From positions 33,723,872-33,787,871 of the forward strand of contig NC_044561.1 of assembly GCF_007565055.1 (NCBI RefSeq): a stretch of 64,000 bases of DNA. Direction: 5' to 3'. Under the pieces are notes generated by a model. It was not told where the DNA came from and made no database searches. It was given only the letters and a program-made list of their open reading frames with translations. Position numbers and translations under genes: made by a program. The stretch's first letter is position 1. The number at the start of each line of letters is the position of its first letter. Source of the stretch: Rhinopithecus roxellana. Taxonomy: Eukaryota; Chordata; Mammalia; Primates; Cercopithecidae. This document shows, one piece after another, positions 59,601 through 64,000 of this stretch.

Positions 59601-61598
59601 TCCCTTTTGACTTTGTTTGAAGCCACTATAGTTTCATGGATCATTTATTAATATTAGGTACTACAAAACACATCTGTAACAAAGTCTGATCTGTAATGTA
59701 CTACAAAAATAAAAATAATGAATCGAGTTAGACAGAATAAGGAACGCCCTGAGCATTGCATCATCTCTCTTCAGCACTGTGGGAAGCTGTATCACCTGTG
59801 TGGCTGTCACTATAGAACGCTTTGCCTGTAGGCAGGGGGCTTCCTTCTGATCAGCTTCCTTGGCGATAAACTTCCTTTCCAATTCAGAGGAAACTCTGGA
59901 GTGAGGGAAACACACTTGGATTTTCAGCATGTGAATGAGAACTGGAAATGAGACAGTTCAGCTCCACACGTCAGTCAAACTGTGCAAGCCAATAGTATTC
60001 CTGTTTAAATAACTAGGAAAGTAAAGGGACCCTATTATGAAATTACTTAAAAAGGCAAAAATGTGGACAACAGTAGACTCCTCACCTCACACTTGGTGCT
60101 TAATTAGCATTTCCATCCTAGCATTCCTCACAGGCTCATGGGTATTAAAGATATTTATGTCTTTCCCCATTTTTTTGAACAGATGATGGCTCTTTGAAGA
60201 CTTATATGTCACTCACCATAAAGCCTTTCTCAATCTATTATATCTTATGGGCACTAAGAATTCAGAAAAATTCGCTAAGTCATTTTTTAAAAATTCCCCT
60301 TTTATGATGGTGTTAGTAATATCATTACCCAATTTCGAAATTGCGTGCTTCATTTAGTGGCCTGTCCCACAAAATCCAGAGTTCTAGTAGAAAGGGATGC
60401 AGAGACTCTACTCACCTCTAGTCCAAAAACTAATTAATTCTGTGTTCCCAATTAGTCTGCACATTGGAACAATGTGAGAAGTTTCAAAAGTGCTCTTTGC
60501 CTGTGCCCGAGCATGGAAGATGGGATTTAATTGGTCTGAGGTGTGGGTAGGCTCTGAAAGATTTAGAAGATCTCCACGTGATTCTAATGTGGAGGCAAAT
60601 TTGAGAAACATTAAAGAATTATATGAGATTAAGTGAAGGCATACTTTTGTCAGTTTGTATTTAAATATATCCCATTTTGTGCCAGAAAGAATGTAAAATA
60701 GATTTGTAAAGGTGATAGGATTTGATAAGGATGAAAATGGTTTCATAAATCTTGAAAGTTAGTATAAATTTTTTAAATGAAGGCAGGTTGCTAGCATCAT
60801 CCTAATTTTGAACACCTCCATTAAAGTGTATACAATACTGTAGGCTAATTGCAATTTTGTCATAAAAAATAATTTTTAAACTCAATTTTAAACTAATCTC
60901 TTAAAGACATTAAAACTGTGTGTTAAGAGAAGACTTTTTAGAGAACTTGTTTATTATTTACTGTTTACTTATTTTTTCTCCTTTTTTTTAACCACCTCCC
61001 CCTACTTCCTGTGAACATTCCTACTTCCAGTAAGGGCTACACTGACGTGGTGAGGATTCCTGAAGGGGCAACCCACATAAAAGTTCGACAGTTCAAAGCC
61101 AAAGACCAGACTAGATTCACTGCCTATTTAGCCCTGAAAAAGAAAAATGGTGAGTACCTTATCAATGGAAAGTACATGATCTCCACTTCAGAGACTATCA
61201 TTGACATCAATGGAACAGTCATGAACTATAGTGGTTGGAGCCACAGGGACGACTTCTTGCATGGCATGGGCTACTCTGCCACGAAGGAAATTCTAATAGT
61301 GCAGATCCTTGCAACAGATCCCACTAAACCATTAGATGTCCGTTATAGCTTTTTTGTTCCCAAGAAGTCCACTCCAAAAGTAAACTCTGTCACTAGTCAT
61401 GGCAGCAATAAAGTGGGATCACACACTTCGCAGCTGCAGTGGGTCACGGGCCCATGGCTCGCCTGCTCTAGGACCTGTGACACAGGATGGCACACCAGGA
61501 CGGTGCAGTGCCAGGATGGAAACCGGAAGTTAGCGAAAGGATGTCCTCTCTCCCAAAGGCCTTCTGCATTTAAGCAATGCTTGCTGAAGAAATGTTAG
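18263..61598 (+). CDS. ADAMTS5: ADAMTS5 (aggrecanase-2), spliced coding region, 8 exons
   Basis: Secreted zinc metalloendopeptidase of the ADAMTS family that cleaves aggrecan, versican and related proteoglycans in extracellular matrix. Join: 18263-19366, 30011-30143, 41310-41477, 50861-51144, 52560-52743, 53449-53624, 55501-55676, 61031-61598. The joined length is 2793 nt, which is 930 codons plus TAG, the length I recall for human ADAMTS5. All seven introns have GT donors and AG acceptors, and phases match. Domains by residue: signal peptide about 1-16, propeptide to R261, catalytic domain 262 to about 480, disintegrin-like about 485-566, first thrombospondin repeat about 567-622, cysteine-rich and spacer to about 870, final thrombospondin repeat about 875-929. 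Catalytic residues H410, E411, H414 and H420 are present. No frameshift or premature stop was found. Identification rests on near-identity along the whole length to the human protein as I remember it. Confidence 0.98.
22428..22466. repeat. T homopolymer of about 39 bp
   Basis: Long T-run in intron 1 with no Alu or L1 body attached on either side. A second T-run lies at 20978-21001. Confidence 0.9.
23920..24273 (-). mobile_element. MLT1-type MaLR solo LTR, minus strand
   Basis: Contains tgtctattagtctgttcaga, gggtggcttt, ctcacagttctggaggctgg, aagtccaacaccaagg, tcatgacctcattt, ggccctatctccaaata and gacacaattcagtct, in the reverse order of an MLT1 LTR. Confidence 0.75.
25440..26015 (+). mobile_element. 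L2 LINE 3'-end remnant
   Basis: Segment orders such as gagtatccttcctcccag, ctcacttccgtggagacacc, gcgtgatgttccttaaagctc and the agtgtctggcagattggaggcacaca tail block resemble the L2 3' end. A less certain continuation lies at about 24300-24930. Confidence 0.5.
26250..26320. repeat. TG-rich microsatellite
   Basis: Alternating TG interrupted by TA and GG units, about 70 bp, in intron 1. Confidence 0.85.
27306..27360. repeat. TATC tetranucleotide microsatellite
   Basis: About 12 copies of TATC, followed by CA/TA-rich sequence that leads into a copied 126-bp block. Confidence 0.9.
27406..27531. repeat. Copy A of a 126-bp duplicated intronic block
   Basis: Runs from tgttaaggctacgggtgct to agagtctctgcc and matches 29737-29861 with about six differences, including a one-base T indel. 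The copy is flanked by TATC/TATG-rich sequence on the left and a TA repeat on the right. Confidence 0.9.
27532..27571. repeat. TA dinucleotide microsatellite
   Basis: About 40 bp of alternating AT directly abutting the right end of the copied block. Confidence 0.9.
29737..29861. repeat. Copy B of the duplicated intronic block, upstream of exon 2
   Basis: Continues without a microsatellite into the sequence that leads to exon 2, so it is probably the source copy. Its right end is 149 bp before exon 2. Confidence 0.9.
30011..30143 (+). CDS. ADAMTS5: ADAMTS5 exon 2: catalytic domain, first half of zinc site
   Basis: A 133-nt exon encoding residues 369-412 plus the first base of G413, flanked by ctgggcag acceptor and gtatgc donor. 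It starts with DLCGHHSCDTLG and ends with AHEIG, so it supplies the first zinc-binding histidine H410 and the catalytic glutamate E411. Both splice sites are canonical and the phase (0 in, 1 out) fits exons 1 and 3. A 125-bp block that is duplicated elsewhere in intron 1 ends about 150 bp upstream of this exon. Confidence 0.97.
30839..30924. repeat. Perfect 28-bp inverted repeat with 30-nt spacer
   Basis: The left arm at 30839-30866 starts catttaggactag and ends ttagac. The right arm at 30897-30924 is its exact reverse complement. A nested pair ttagacac/gtgtctaa lies at 30861-30868 and 30877-30884. Transcribed within intron 2 it would fold as a long hairpin. Confidence 0.95.
30945..31090 (+). 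mobile_element. MIR SINE remnant
   Basis: Shows ctctctgggctccagttttc, atagggataatagtgcct and gttgttttggagagtaaat in MIR order. Confidence 0.6.
31600..31740 (+). mobile_element. MIR SINE remnant
   Basis: Contains gtcccagctccgtctc, cagacaagtgatttag and gagtctccatttcttccc in MIR order. Confidence 0.55.
33151..33355 (-). mobile_element. 5'-truncated Alu, minus strand
   Basis: Runs from the T-rich tail and gagacggagtgtcactc to gtggtttcaccat, where Alu similarity stops abruptly. Similar ccctcttcct and cccccttcct flanks suggest target-site duplication, so the truncation dates from insertion. Confidence 0.9.
33768..33982 (+). mobile_element. 5'-truncated AluJ-like element, plus strand
   Basis: Begins at acagcctgggcaacatagg and ends with ccagcctgggtgacagagtg and an A-run; the first part of the left arm is missing. 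Confidence 0.85.
34067..34100. repeat. 17-bp tandem duplication
   Basis: The unit caggttaaaaatgaaca at 34067-34083 is followed directly by a copy with one difference at 34084-34100. Confidence 0.85.
35375..35612 (+). mobile_element. Old AluJ-like element, plus strand
   Basis: Contains ggctggtgtggtggttca, aaataaataaataaatag linker and ccactgcactccagcctggg. Its tail position is occupied by a CT/GT/CA microsatellite. Confidence 0.85.
35613..35704. repeat. Compound CT-GT-TA-CA microsatellite with 32-bp palindrome
   Basis: CT repeats pass into GT, then TATATATA, then CA repeats. 35649-35680 is a perfect palindrome centred on the TA block. Confidence 0.9.
35790..36025 (-). mobile_element. MIR SINE remnant, minus strand
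   Basis: Has reverse MIR order: tttatatcatttaattctta, atgccatgaggtaagta, ctgctaaagtgggattcaaa, cccaatccatctggcttcag. Confidence 0.65.
37115..37415 (+). mobile_element. Full-length AluS-like element with 14-bp target duplication
   Basis: Begins ggccgggcgcggtggctca and ends in a CAAAAA-type tail. AAAATACAGTTCTG occurs at 37101-37114 and 37416-37429, a perfect target-site duplication. Confidence 0.95.
41310..41477 (+). CDS. ADAMTS5: ADAMTS5 exon 3: second half of zinc site and Met-turn
   Basis: A 168-nt exon running from the split G413 to the first base of G469. It begins HLLGLSHDDSKFC, supplying H414 and H420, and continues with the KRLMSSILTSID segment that carries the Met-turn of metzincin proteases. 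The acceptor is ctcccttag and the donor gtatgt. The exon preserves phase 1 on both sides and is a multiple of three, so skipping it would keep frame but remove most of the active site. One residue differs from the human protein as I recall it (V instead of I in the SATxTEF segment). Confidence 0.97.
42405..42710 (-). mobile_element. Young cercopithecid-type AluY with 15-bp target duplication
   Basis: Full-length minus-strand Alu. Diagnostic blocks read on its own strand: gtggctcaagcctgtaat, gagacgggcgg, aaaactagccgggcgagg and gctgagatccggccac, which mark Old World monkey AluY subfamilies. AAAATTTGTGTTTCT is repeated exactly at 42390-42404 and 42711-42725. Confidence 0.95.
44315..44612 (+). 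mobile_element. Full-length AluY with 14-bp target duplication
   Basis: Begins ggccgggcgcggtggctcac and ends in gactccgtctcaaag and an A-run. AAACTACTAAACCC is repeated at 44301-44314 and 44613-44626. Confidence 0.95.
46657..46960 (+). mobile_element. Full-length AluS-like element with 18-bp target duplication
   Basis: Begins gaccaggcatggtggctca and ends with an A-rich tail of CAA units. The 18-bp flanks at 46639-46656 and 46961-46978 differ at two bases. Confidence 0.92.
47243..47573 (-). mobile_element. Full-length AluS-like element, minus strand
   Basis: Runs from a long CTTT/T-rich tail and gagatgtaattttgctc to gagccaccgcagccggc. tgacttt flanks on both sides suggest target duplication. 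Confidence 0.92.
48598..48620. repeat. A homopolymer of about 23 bp
   Basis: Isolated A-run in intron 3 with no recognisable retroelement body in front of it. Confidence 0.85.
49550..49740 (+). mobile_element. Well-preserved MIR SINE
   Basis: Contains gctgtgtgaccctgggtaac, gcctcagtttccttatctg, ggggttgtggtgaggatta and aatgagctcatatgtgtaaag, in full MIR order. Confidence 0.85.
50861..51144 (+). CDS. ADAMTS5: ADAMTS5 exon 4: end of catalytic domain and disintegrin-like domain
   Basis: A 284-nt exon encoding residues 469 (split) to 563. It begins GNCLLDQPRKQILGPEELPGQ and includes the cysteine-rich disintegrin-like module, with QQCNLTFG, CPGMDVCARLWC and GRICLQGKCVDK segments. This module helps position aggrecan substrate in ADAMTS enzymes. 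The sequon NLT is a potential N-glycosylation site. The acceptor is ttgtag and the donor gtaagt. Residue 475 is Q where I recall L in human. A CpG-dense patch lies directly upstream, in the last 220 bp of intron 3. Confidence 0.97.
51145..52559 (+). other. ADAMTS5 intron 4 (1.4 kb)
   Basis: Unique-looking sequence with no recognisable repeat. ORFs at 51617-52302 on both strands are short and lack any known domain. Confidence 0.85.
52560..52743 (+). CDS. ADAMTS5: ADAMTS5 exon 5: central thrombospondin type 1 repeat
   Basis: A 184-nt exon encoding residues 564-624 plus one base of G625. It carries the classic thrombospondin repeat signature WGSWGSWGQCSRSCGGG, with tryptophans that are sites for C-mannosylation in this family and a CSRSCGGG motif that is a site for O-fucosylation. 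This repeat contributes to matrix and glycosaminoglycan binding. The acceptor is ctatttcag and the donor gtacgc. The codon for R614, the site of a known human missense polymorphism (R614H), is at 52710-52712 and reads CGC. Confidence 0.97.
52744..53448 (+). other. ADAMTS5 intron 5 (0.7 kb), nearly half Alu
   Basis: The shortest intron of the gene. A minus-strand Alu at about 52892-53211 occupies almost half of it, and an A-run precedes the acceptor at 53338-53352. Confidence 0.9.
52892..53211 (-). mobile_element. Full-length Alu, minus strand, with internal TTTA microsatellite
   Basis: Runs from the T-tail and gagacggagtctcgcac to catgaaccaccatgcc. A TTTA repeat of about eight units at 53054-53086 has grown from the A-rich centre between the arms. 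Similar catatgtga flanks suggest target duplication. Confidence 0.93.
53449..53624 (+). CDS. ADAMTS5: ADAMTS5 exon 6: cysteine-rich domain, first part
   Basis: A 176-nt exon encoding residues 625 (split) to 683. It begins GKSFRHEQCEAKNGYQSDAKG and ends with GTGYYVVFSPK. The acceptor is gttttctag and the donor gtaact. This domain, with the following spacer, contributes exosites for proteoglycan core proteins. Intron 5 before it is the shortest in the gene (705 nt) and carries an Alu close upstream. Confidence 0.97.
53625..55500 (+). other. ADAMTS5 intron 6 (1.9 kb)
   Basis: Contains one plus-strand Alu with a gapped left arm at about 54246-54500 and a short CA run at 54714-54727. The rest is AT-rich and unassigned. 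Confidence 0.9.
54246..54500 (+). mobile_element. Alu with internal left-arm deletion, plus strand
   Basis: Begins ggctgggtgcagtggctcac and ends gactctgtctcag and an A-run. About 45 bp are missing between ccaaggcagg and gatgaaacccc. Confidence 0.9.
55501..55676 (+). CDS. ADAMTS5: ADAMTS5 exon 7: cysteine-rich domain, second part
   Basis: A 176-nt exon encoding residues 684-741 plus two bases of S742. It begins VTDGTECRPYSNSVCVRGKC and includes the highly conserved KCGVCGGDNSSC motif of the ADAMTS cysteine-rich domain. The acceptor is catgattcag and the donor gtaatg. Codon 692 at 55525-55527 is CCG (proline), the site of the human L692P polymorphism. Confidence 0.97.
56861..56940. repeat. GGAA tetranucleotide microsatellite, about 20 uninterrupted copies
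   Basis: Twenty AGGA units in a row lie inside a 230-bp purine-only tract (about 56819-57050) in intron 7. Confidence 0.95.
57570..58330 (+). mobile_element. L2 LINE 3'-region remnant
   Basis: Blocks such as tcagatcattgcattccttt, tggcttccatcttact, ctaaaagatctggccccttc, tctgcctggaacactttctg and gtcaaatgtcacctgcccag follow the known L2 order. Confidence 0.75.
58940..59250 (-). mobile_element. Full-length AluS-like element, minus strand
   Basis: Runs from a T-run and gacagagtctaactctgtca to caggcgtgagcatggc. Flanks gcctgactttt and gcctggctttt are a near-perfect target duplication. Confidence 0.92.
59379..59598 (-). mobile_element. Old AluJ-like element, minus strand
   Basis: Contains ctcaggctggagtgcaatgg, ttgtagagacaaggtctccc and tcttgaactcctggcttcaa. 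The end corresponding to the Alu start is missing. Confidence 0.8.
60435..60610 (+). mobile_element. MER5A-like hAT transposon remnant
   Basis: Contains gatttaattggtctgaggtg, cacgtgattctaatgtgga and tttgagaaacatt in MER5-like order. Confidence 0.5.
61031..61598 (+). CDS. ADAMTS5: ADAMTS5 exon 8 coding part: spacer and C-terminal thrombospondin repeat
   Basis: 568 coding nt encode residues 742 (split) to 930 and the TAG stop at 61596-61598. The acceptor is cctacttccag. The spacer runs from SKGYTDVVRIPEGATHIKVR to about 870, with sequons NGT and NYS as potential N-glycosylation sites. It is followed by the short last thrombospondin repeat (QWVTGPWLACSRTCDTGWHT to CLLKKC). The chain ends in cysteine with no further repeats, which is the ADAMTS5 architecture (ADAMTS4 lacks this last repeat). 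An in-frame ATG at 61011 in intron 7 precedes the acceptor and is not the true start. Confidence 0.97.
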
Positions 61599-63483
61599 CC
61601 TGTGGTTATGATCTTATGCACAAATATAACTGGAGGATTCAGCACTGATGCTGTTGTGGTGAACAGGAGGTCTACCTAACTCACAGAAAGTCATGCTTCA
61701 GTGGCATTGTCAACAGGAGTCCAATAATGGGCAGAATCTGCTCTCTGTGACCAAAAGAGGATGTGCACTGCTTCACGTGACAGTGGTGACCTTGCAATAT
61801 AGAAAAACTTGGGAGTTATTGAACATCCCCTGGGCTTACAAGAAAGAAACACTGATGAATGTAAAATCAGGGGACATTTGAAGATGGCAGAACTGTCTCC
61901 CCCTTGTCACCTACCTCTTATAGAATGTCTTTAATGGCATCATAATCATTTTCACCCAAAATACACAGTAGCTTCTTTTTACTGTTTGTAAATACATTCT
62001 CCCTTGATATGTCACTTTATATCCCTTGGTTCTATTAAAATATCCATATATATTTCTATAAAAAAAAGTGTTTGACCAAAGTAGGTCTGCAGCTATTTCA
62101 ACTTCCTTCAGTTTCCAGAAACAGCTGTGGATATTTTACTGGAAATTAAGAACTTGCTGCTGTTTTAATAAGATTTAGTATATTTTGACTACAGGAGATA
62201 AAATTTCCGTCAAAAAACCATTTTGACAGCAAGTATCTTCTGAGAAATTTTGAAAAGTAAATAGATCTCAGTGTATCTAGTCACTTAAATACATACACGG
62301 GTTCATTTACTTCAACCTTTGACTGCCTGTGTTTTTTTCAGGTAGCTAGCCAAATTAATGCATAACTTCAGATGTAGAAGTAGGGTTTGCCTGTGTGTGT
62401 GTGATTAGTACTCAAGAGTCTAAAAACTAGTTTCCTTGTGTTGGAAATTTAAAAGGAAAAAAAATTGTTTTTCACTGTGTTTTCAATTTGTATTTTCACA
62501 ACTACTTTCTCTCTCCAGAGCTTTCATCTGATATCTCACAATGTATAACATACGTACAAAACACACAGCAAGTTTTCTATCATGTCCAACACCTTCAACA
62601 CTGGTATACCTCTTACCAGCAAGCCTTTAAAATGCATTTGTGTTCGCTTATTTGTTTTGTTCCAGGGTTCAGTAAGACCTACAATGTTTTGTATTTCTTG
62701 ACTTAGTTTATTAGAAACATTAAAGATCACTTGGTAGTTAGCCACATTGAGAAGTGGTTATCATTGTTAATGTGGTAAATGCCAAAAAGTGGTTAATACT
62801 AATAAGACTGTTTCCACATCATAGGCAATGATTTCTTAATTTAAAAAATCTAAATATATTCCTATTGTACTAAAGATTTTTCCCAACTGGAAAGCACTTG
62901 GTTGTACCCGTAAGTGTCTGAGTAAGGAAATGTGATGATTTTCAGAAAGTTGTTGTTTTTGTTTGCATAGCCTGTTTAGGTAGGTTGTAAGTCTGAATAG
63001 TTAGACATGGAAATTATTTTATAAGCACACACCTAAAGATATCTTTTTAGATGATAAAATGTACACCCCACCCCCATTACCAACCTCACAGCTTAGAAAA
63101 TCTAAGTTGTTTCATTTCCTTGGGATTTCTTTTGTTGTGAAACACTGCAAAGCCAATTTTTCTTCACAAAAATTCATAGTAATCATGCCAAATGTGCCTA
63201 TTGTTAAAGATTTGCATGTAAAAATCTTAGGGAACCATTGTTTGAGTTATACAAGCTCATGAGAGTTTATTTTTATTATAAGATATTTTTAATATAAAAG
63301 AATTATGTAACTGATCACTATGTCACATCATTTTAGTGGGCCAGGAAAATAGATGTCTCGCTGTTTTTAGTATTTTCTTAAGAAATTGCTTTTAAAACAA
63401 ATCATTGTTTCACAAAACCAATAATCATCCTTTGAATTTTCACAGACTGACTTTGCTTTAGATGTAGTGATTTTTTTTTTCTT

Positions 63484-63489
63484 AATAAA
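63484..63489 (+). terminator. Candidate poly(A) signal AATAAA
   Basis: AATAAA follows a T-run in the 3' UTR, about 1.9 kb after the stop codon. Use of this site is not shown by the sequence; it may give a shorter isoform. Confidence 0.35.
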
Positions 63490-63899
63490 TTATCAGTTTG
63501 AGAAATGAGGCCTGTAGAAGGCTGATAACCTATATTTGATGGAGATCACCCAATGCCAAGGGCAGAAAGCAAACCTAGTCAAATAGGTGAGAAAAAAAAT
63601 AATAATCCCAGTGCCATTTGTCTGTGCAAAGAGAATTAGGAGAGAGGCTAATGTTACTTTTTTCCATTTTGGAAATAATTTTAATCAAGTAACTCAAATG
63701 TGACAAAATTTATTTTTGTGTGTGTGGTTATATTCCCAACAACATTAAAAAATAATTGAGGCATAAATGTAGTTGTCTCCTACTCTGCTTCTCTTACTAT
63801 ACTCATAAATTTTTAATATGATTTGTCAATGATTCATGTTTCCCTCAAATAGTGATGGTTTACACCTGTCAAGGAAACAATCCTAGAGCGCTTAGAGCA

Positions 63900-63905
63900 A
63901 ATAAA
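63900..63905 (+). terminator. Candidate poly(A) signal AATAAA overlapping a microRNA seed site
   Basis: AATAAA at 63900 is followed by a T-rich segment at about 63930-63950 that could serve as downstream element. It shares two bases with a miR-140-5p seed match. Use is unproven. Confidence 0.35.
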
Positions 63906-63911
63906 CCACTA
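63904..63911 (+). promoter_or_regulatory. miR-140-5p 8-mer seed match
   Basis: AACCACTA complements bases 2-8 of miR-140-5p with the favourable A opposite base 1. miR-140 is a cartilage microRNA established as a repressor of ADAMTS5. This is the only AACCACT that I noticed in the visible 3' UTR. Confidence 0.6.
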
Positions 63912-64000
63912 TTCCATGCTTTTAAGTAGTTTTCTCCACCTTTTTCTTATGAGTCTCACTAGATTGACTGAAGAATGTATGTCTAAATTCCTGGAGAAGG

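Larger units (their letters stand above)
55677..61030 (+). other. ADAMTS5 intron 7 (5.4 kb)
   Basis: Contains a long GGAA microsatellite (56861-56940) in a purine-rich tract, an L2 remnant (about 57570-58330), two minus-strand Alus (58940, 59379) and a MER5-like remnant (about 60435-60610). The acceptor is preceded by a good pyrimidine tract. No exon-like ORF found. Confidence 0.9.
61599..64000 (+). other. ADAMTS5: ADAMTS5 3' untranslated region, continuing past the window end
   Basis: At least 2.4 kb of AT-rich sequence without recognisable transposon follows the stop codon. Candidate poly(A) signals are ATTAAA at 62034, AATAAA at 63484 and AATAAA at 63900. Several ATTTA pentamers suggest AU-rich control. 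I recall the human ADAMTS5 mRNA as much longer than its coding region, so the main 3' end may lie beyond 64000. Confidence 0.8.

Noticed and set aside
61011..61598. ORF starting with ATG at 61011
   Set aside because: The first residues come from the intron 7 polypyrimidine/acceptor region. The true exon begins after the AG at 61029-61030.
1..64000. A new multi-gene system
   Set aside because: The whole window is explained by one well-known vertebrate gene, its introns and ordinary primate repeats. No second gene, gene cluster or RNA gene could be supported.

Overview
This window is a primate nuclear genomic segment. Its single recognisable gene is the complete coding region of ADAMTS5 (aggrecanase-2), on the + strand, split over eight exons between 18263 and 61598. 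Joining the exons at canonical GT/AG borders gives exactly 930 codons plus a TAG stop, with every phase consistent, so the gene looks intact. The lineage points to an Old World monkey. Many Alu elements mark a primate, and the young AluY at 42405-42710 carries the diagnostic changes of the cercopithecid AluY subfamilies (AluYRa/AluMacY-type) inside a perfect 15-bp target-site duplication.

Layout. 1-16.7 kb is AT-rich intergenic DNA with ancient repeats: MIR, THE1/MST-type LTRs, MER5A and Alus. 16.74-19.1 kb is a CpG island holding the promoter (TATA box at 17539), a long 5' UTR with at least two short upstream ORFs, and exon 1. Introns 1-3 (10.6, 11.2 and 9.4 kb) are large, AT-rich and full of repeats. 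Exons 4-7 are closer together (50.9-55.7 kb), intron 7 is 5.4 kb, and exon 8 (61031) carries the spacer, the last thrombospondin repeat, the stop codon and a long 3' UTR that runs to or past the window end.

How it works. The exons encode a secreted zinc metalloprotease: signal peptide, propeptide with cysteine switch and a poly-arginine furin site, catalytic domain with HExxHxxGxxH motif (split by intron 2), disintegrin-like domain, thrombospondin type 1 repeat, cysteine-rich domain, spacer and a final thrombospondin repeat. The family role is aggrecan and versican cleavage in the extracellular matrix. No second protein-coding gene, tRNA, rRNA, CRISPR array or gene cluster was seen, and I found no new biological system.

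The most unusual structures are non-coding. A 126-bp block just upstream of exon 2 has a diverged copy embedded in a microsatellite 2.3 kb away. Intron 2 holds a perfect 28-bp inverted repeat that looks like a template-switch product. A three-layer nested insertion lies at 1.5-2.1 kb. In the 3' UTR an 8-mer seed site for miR-140-5p overlaps a poly(A) signal. A CpG cluster sits directly before exon 4.
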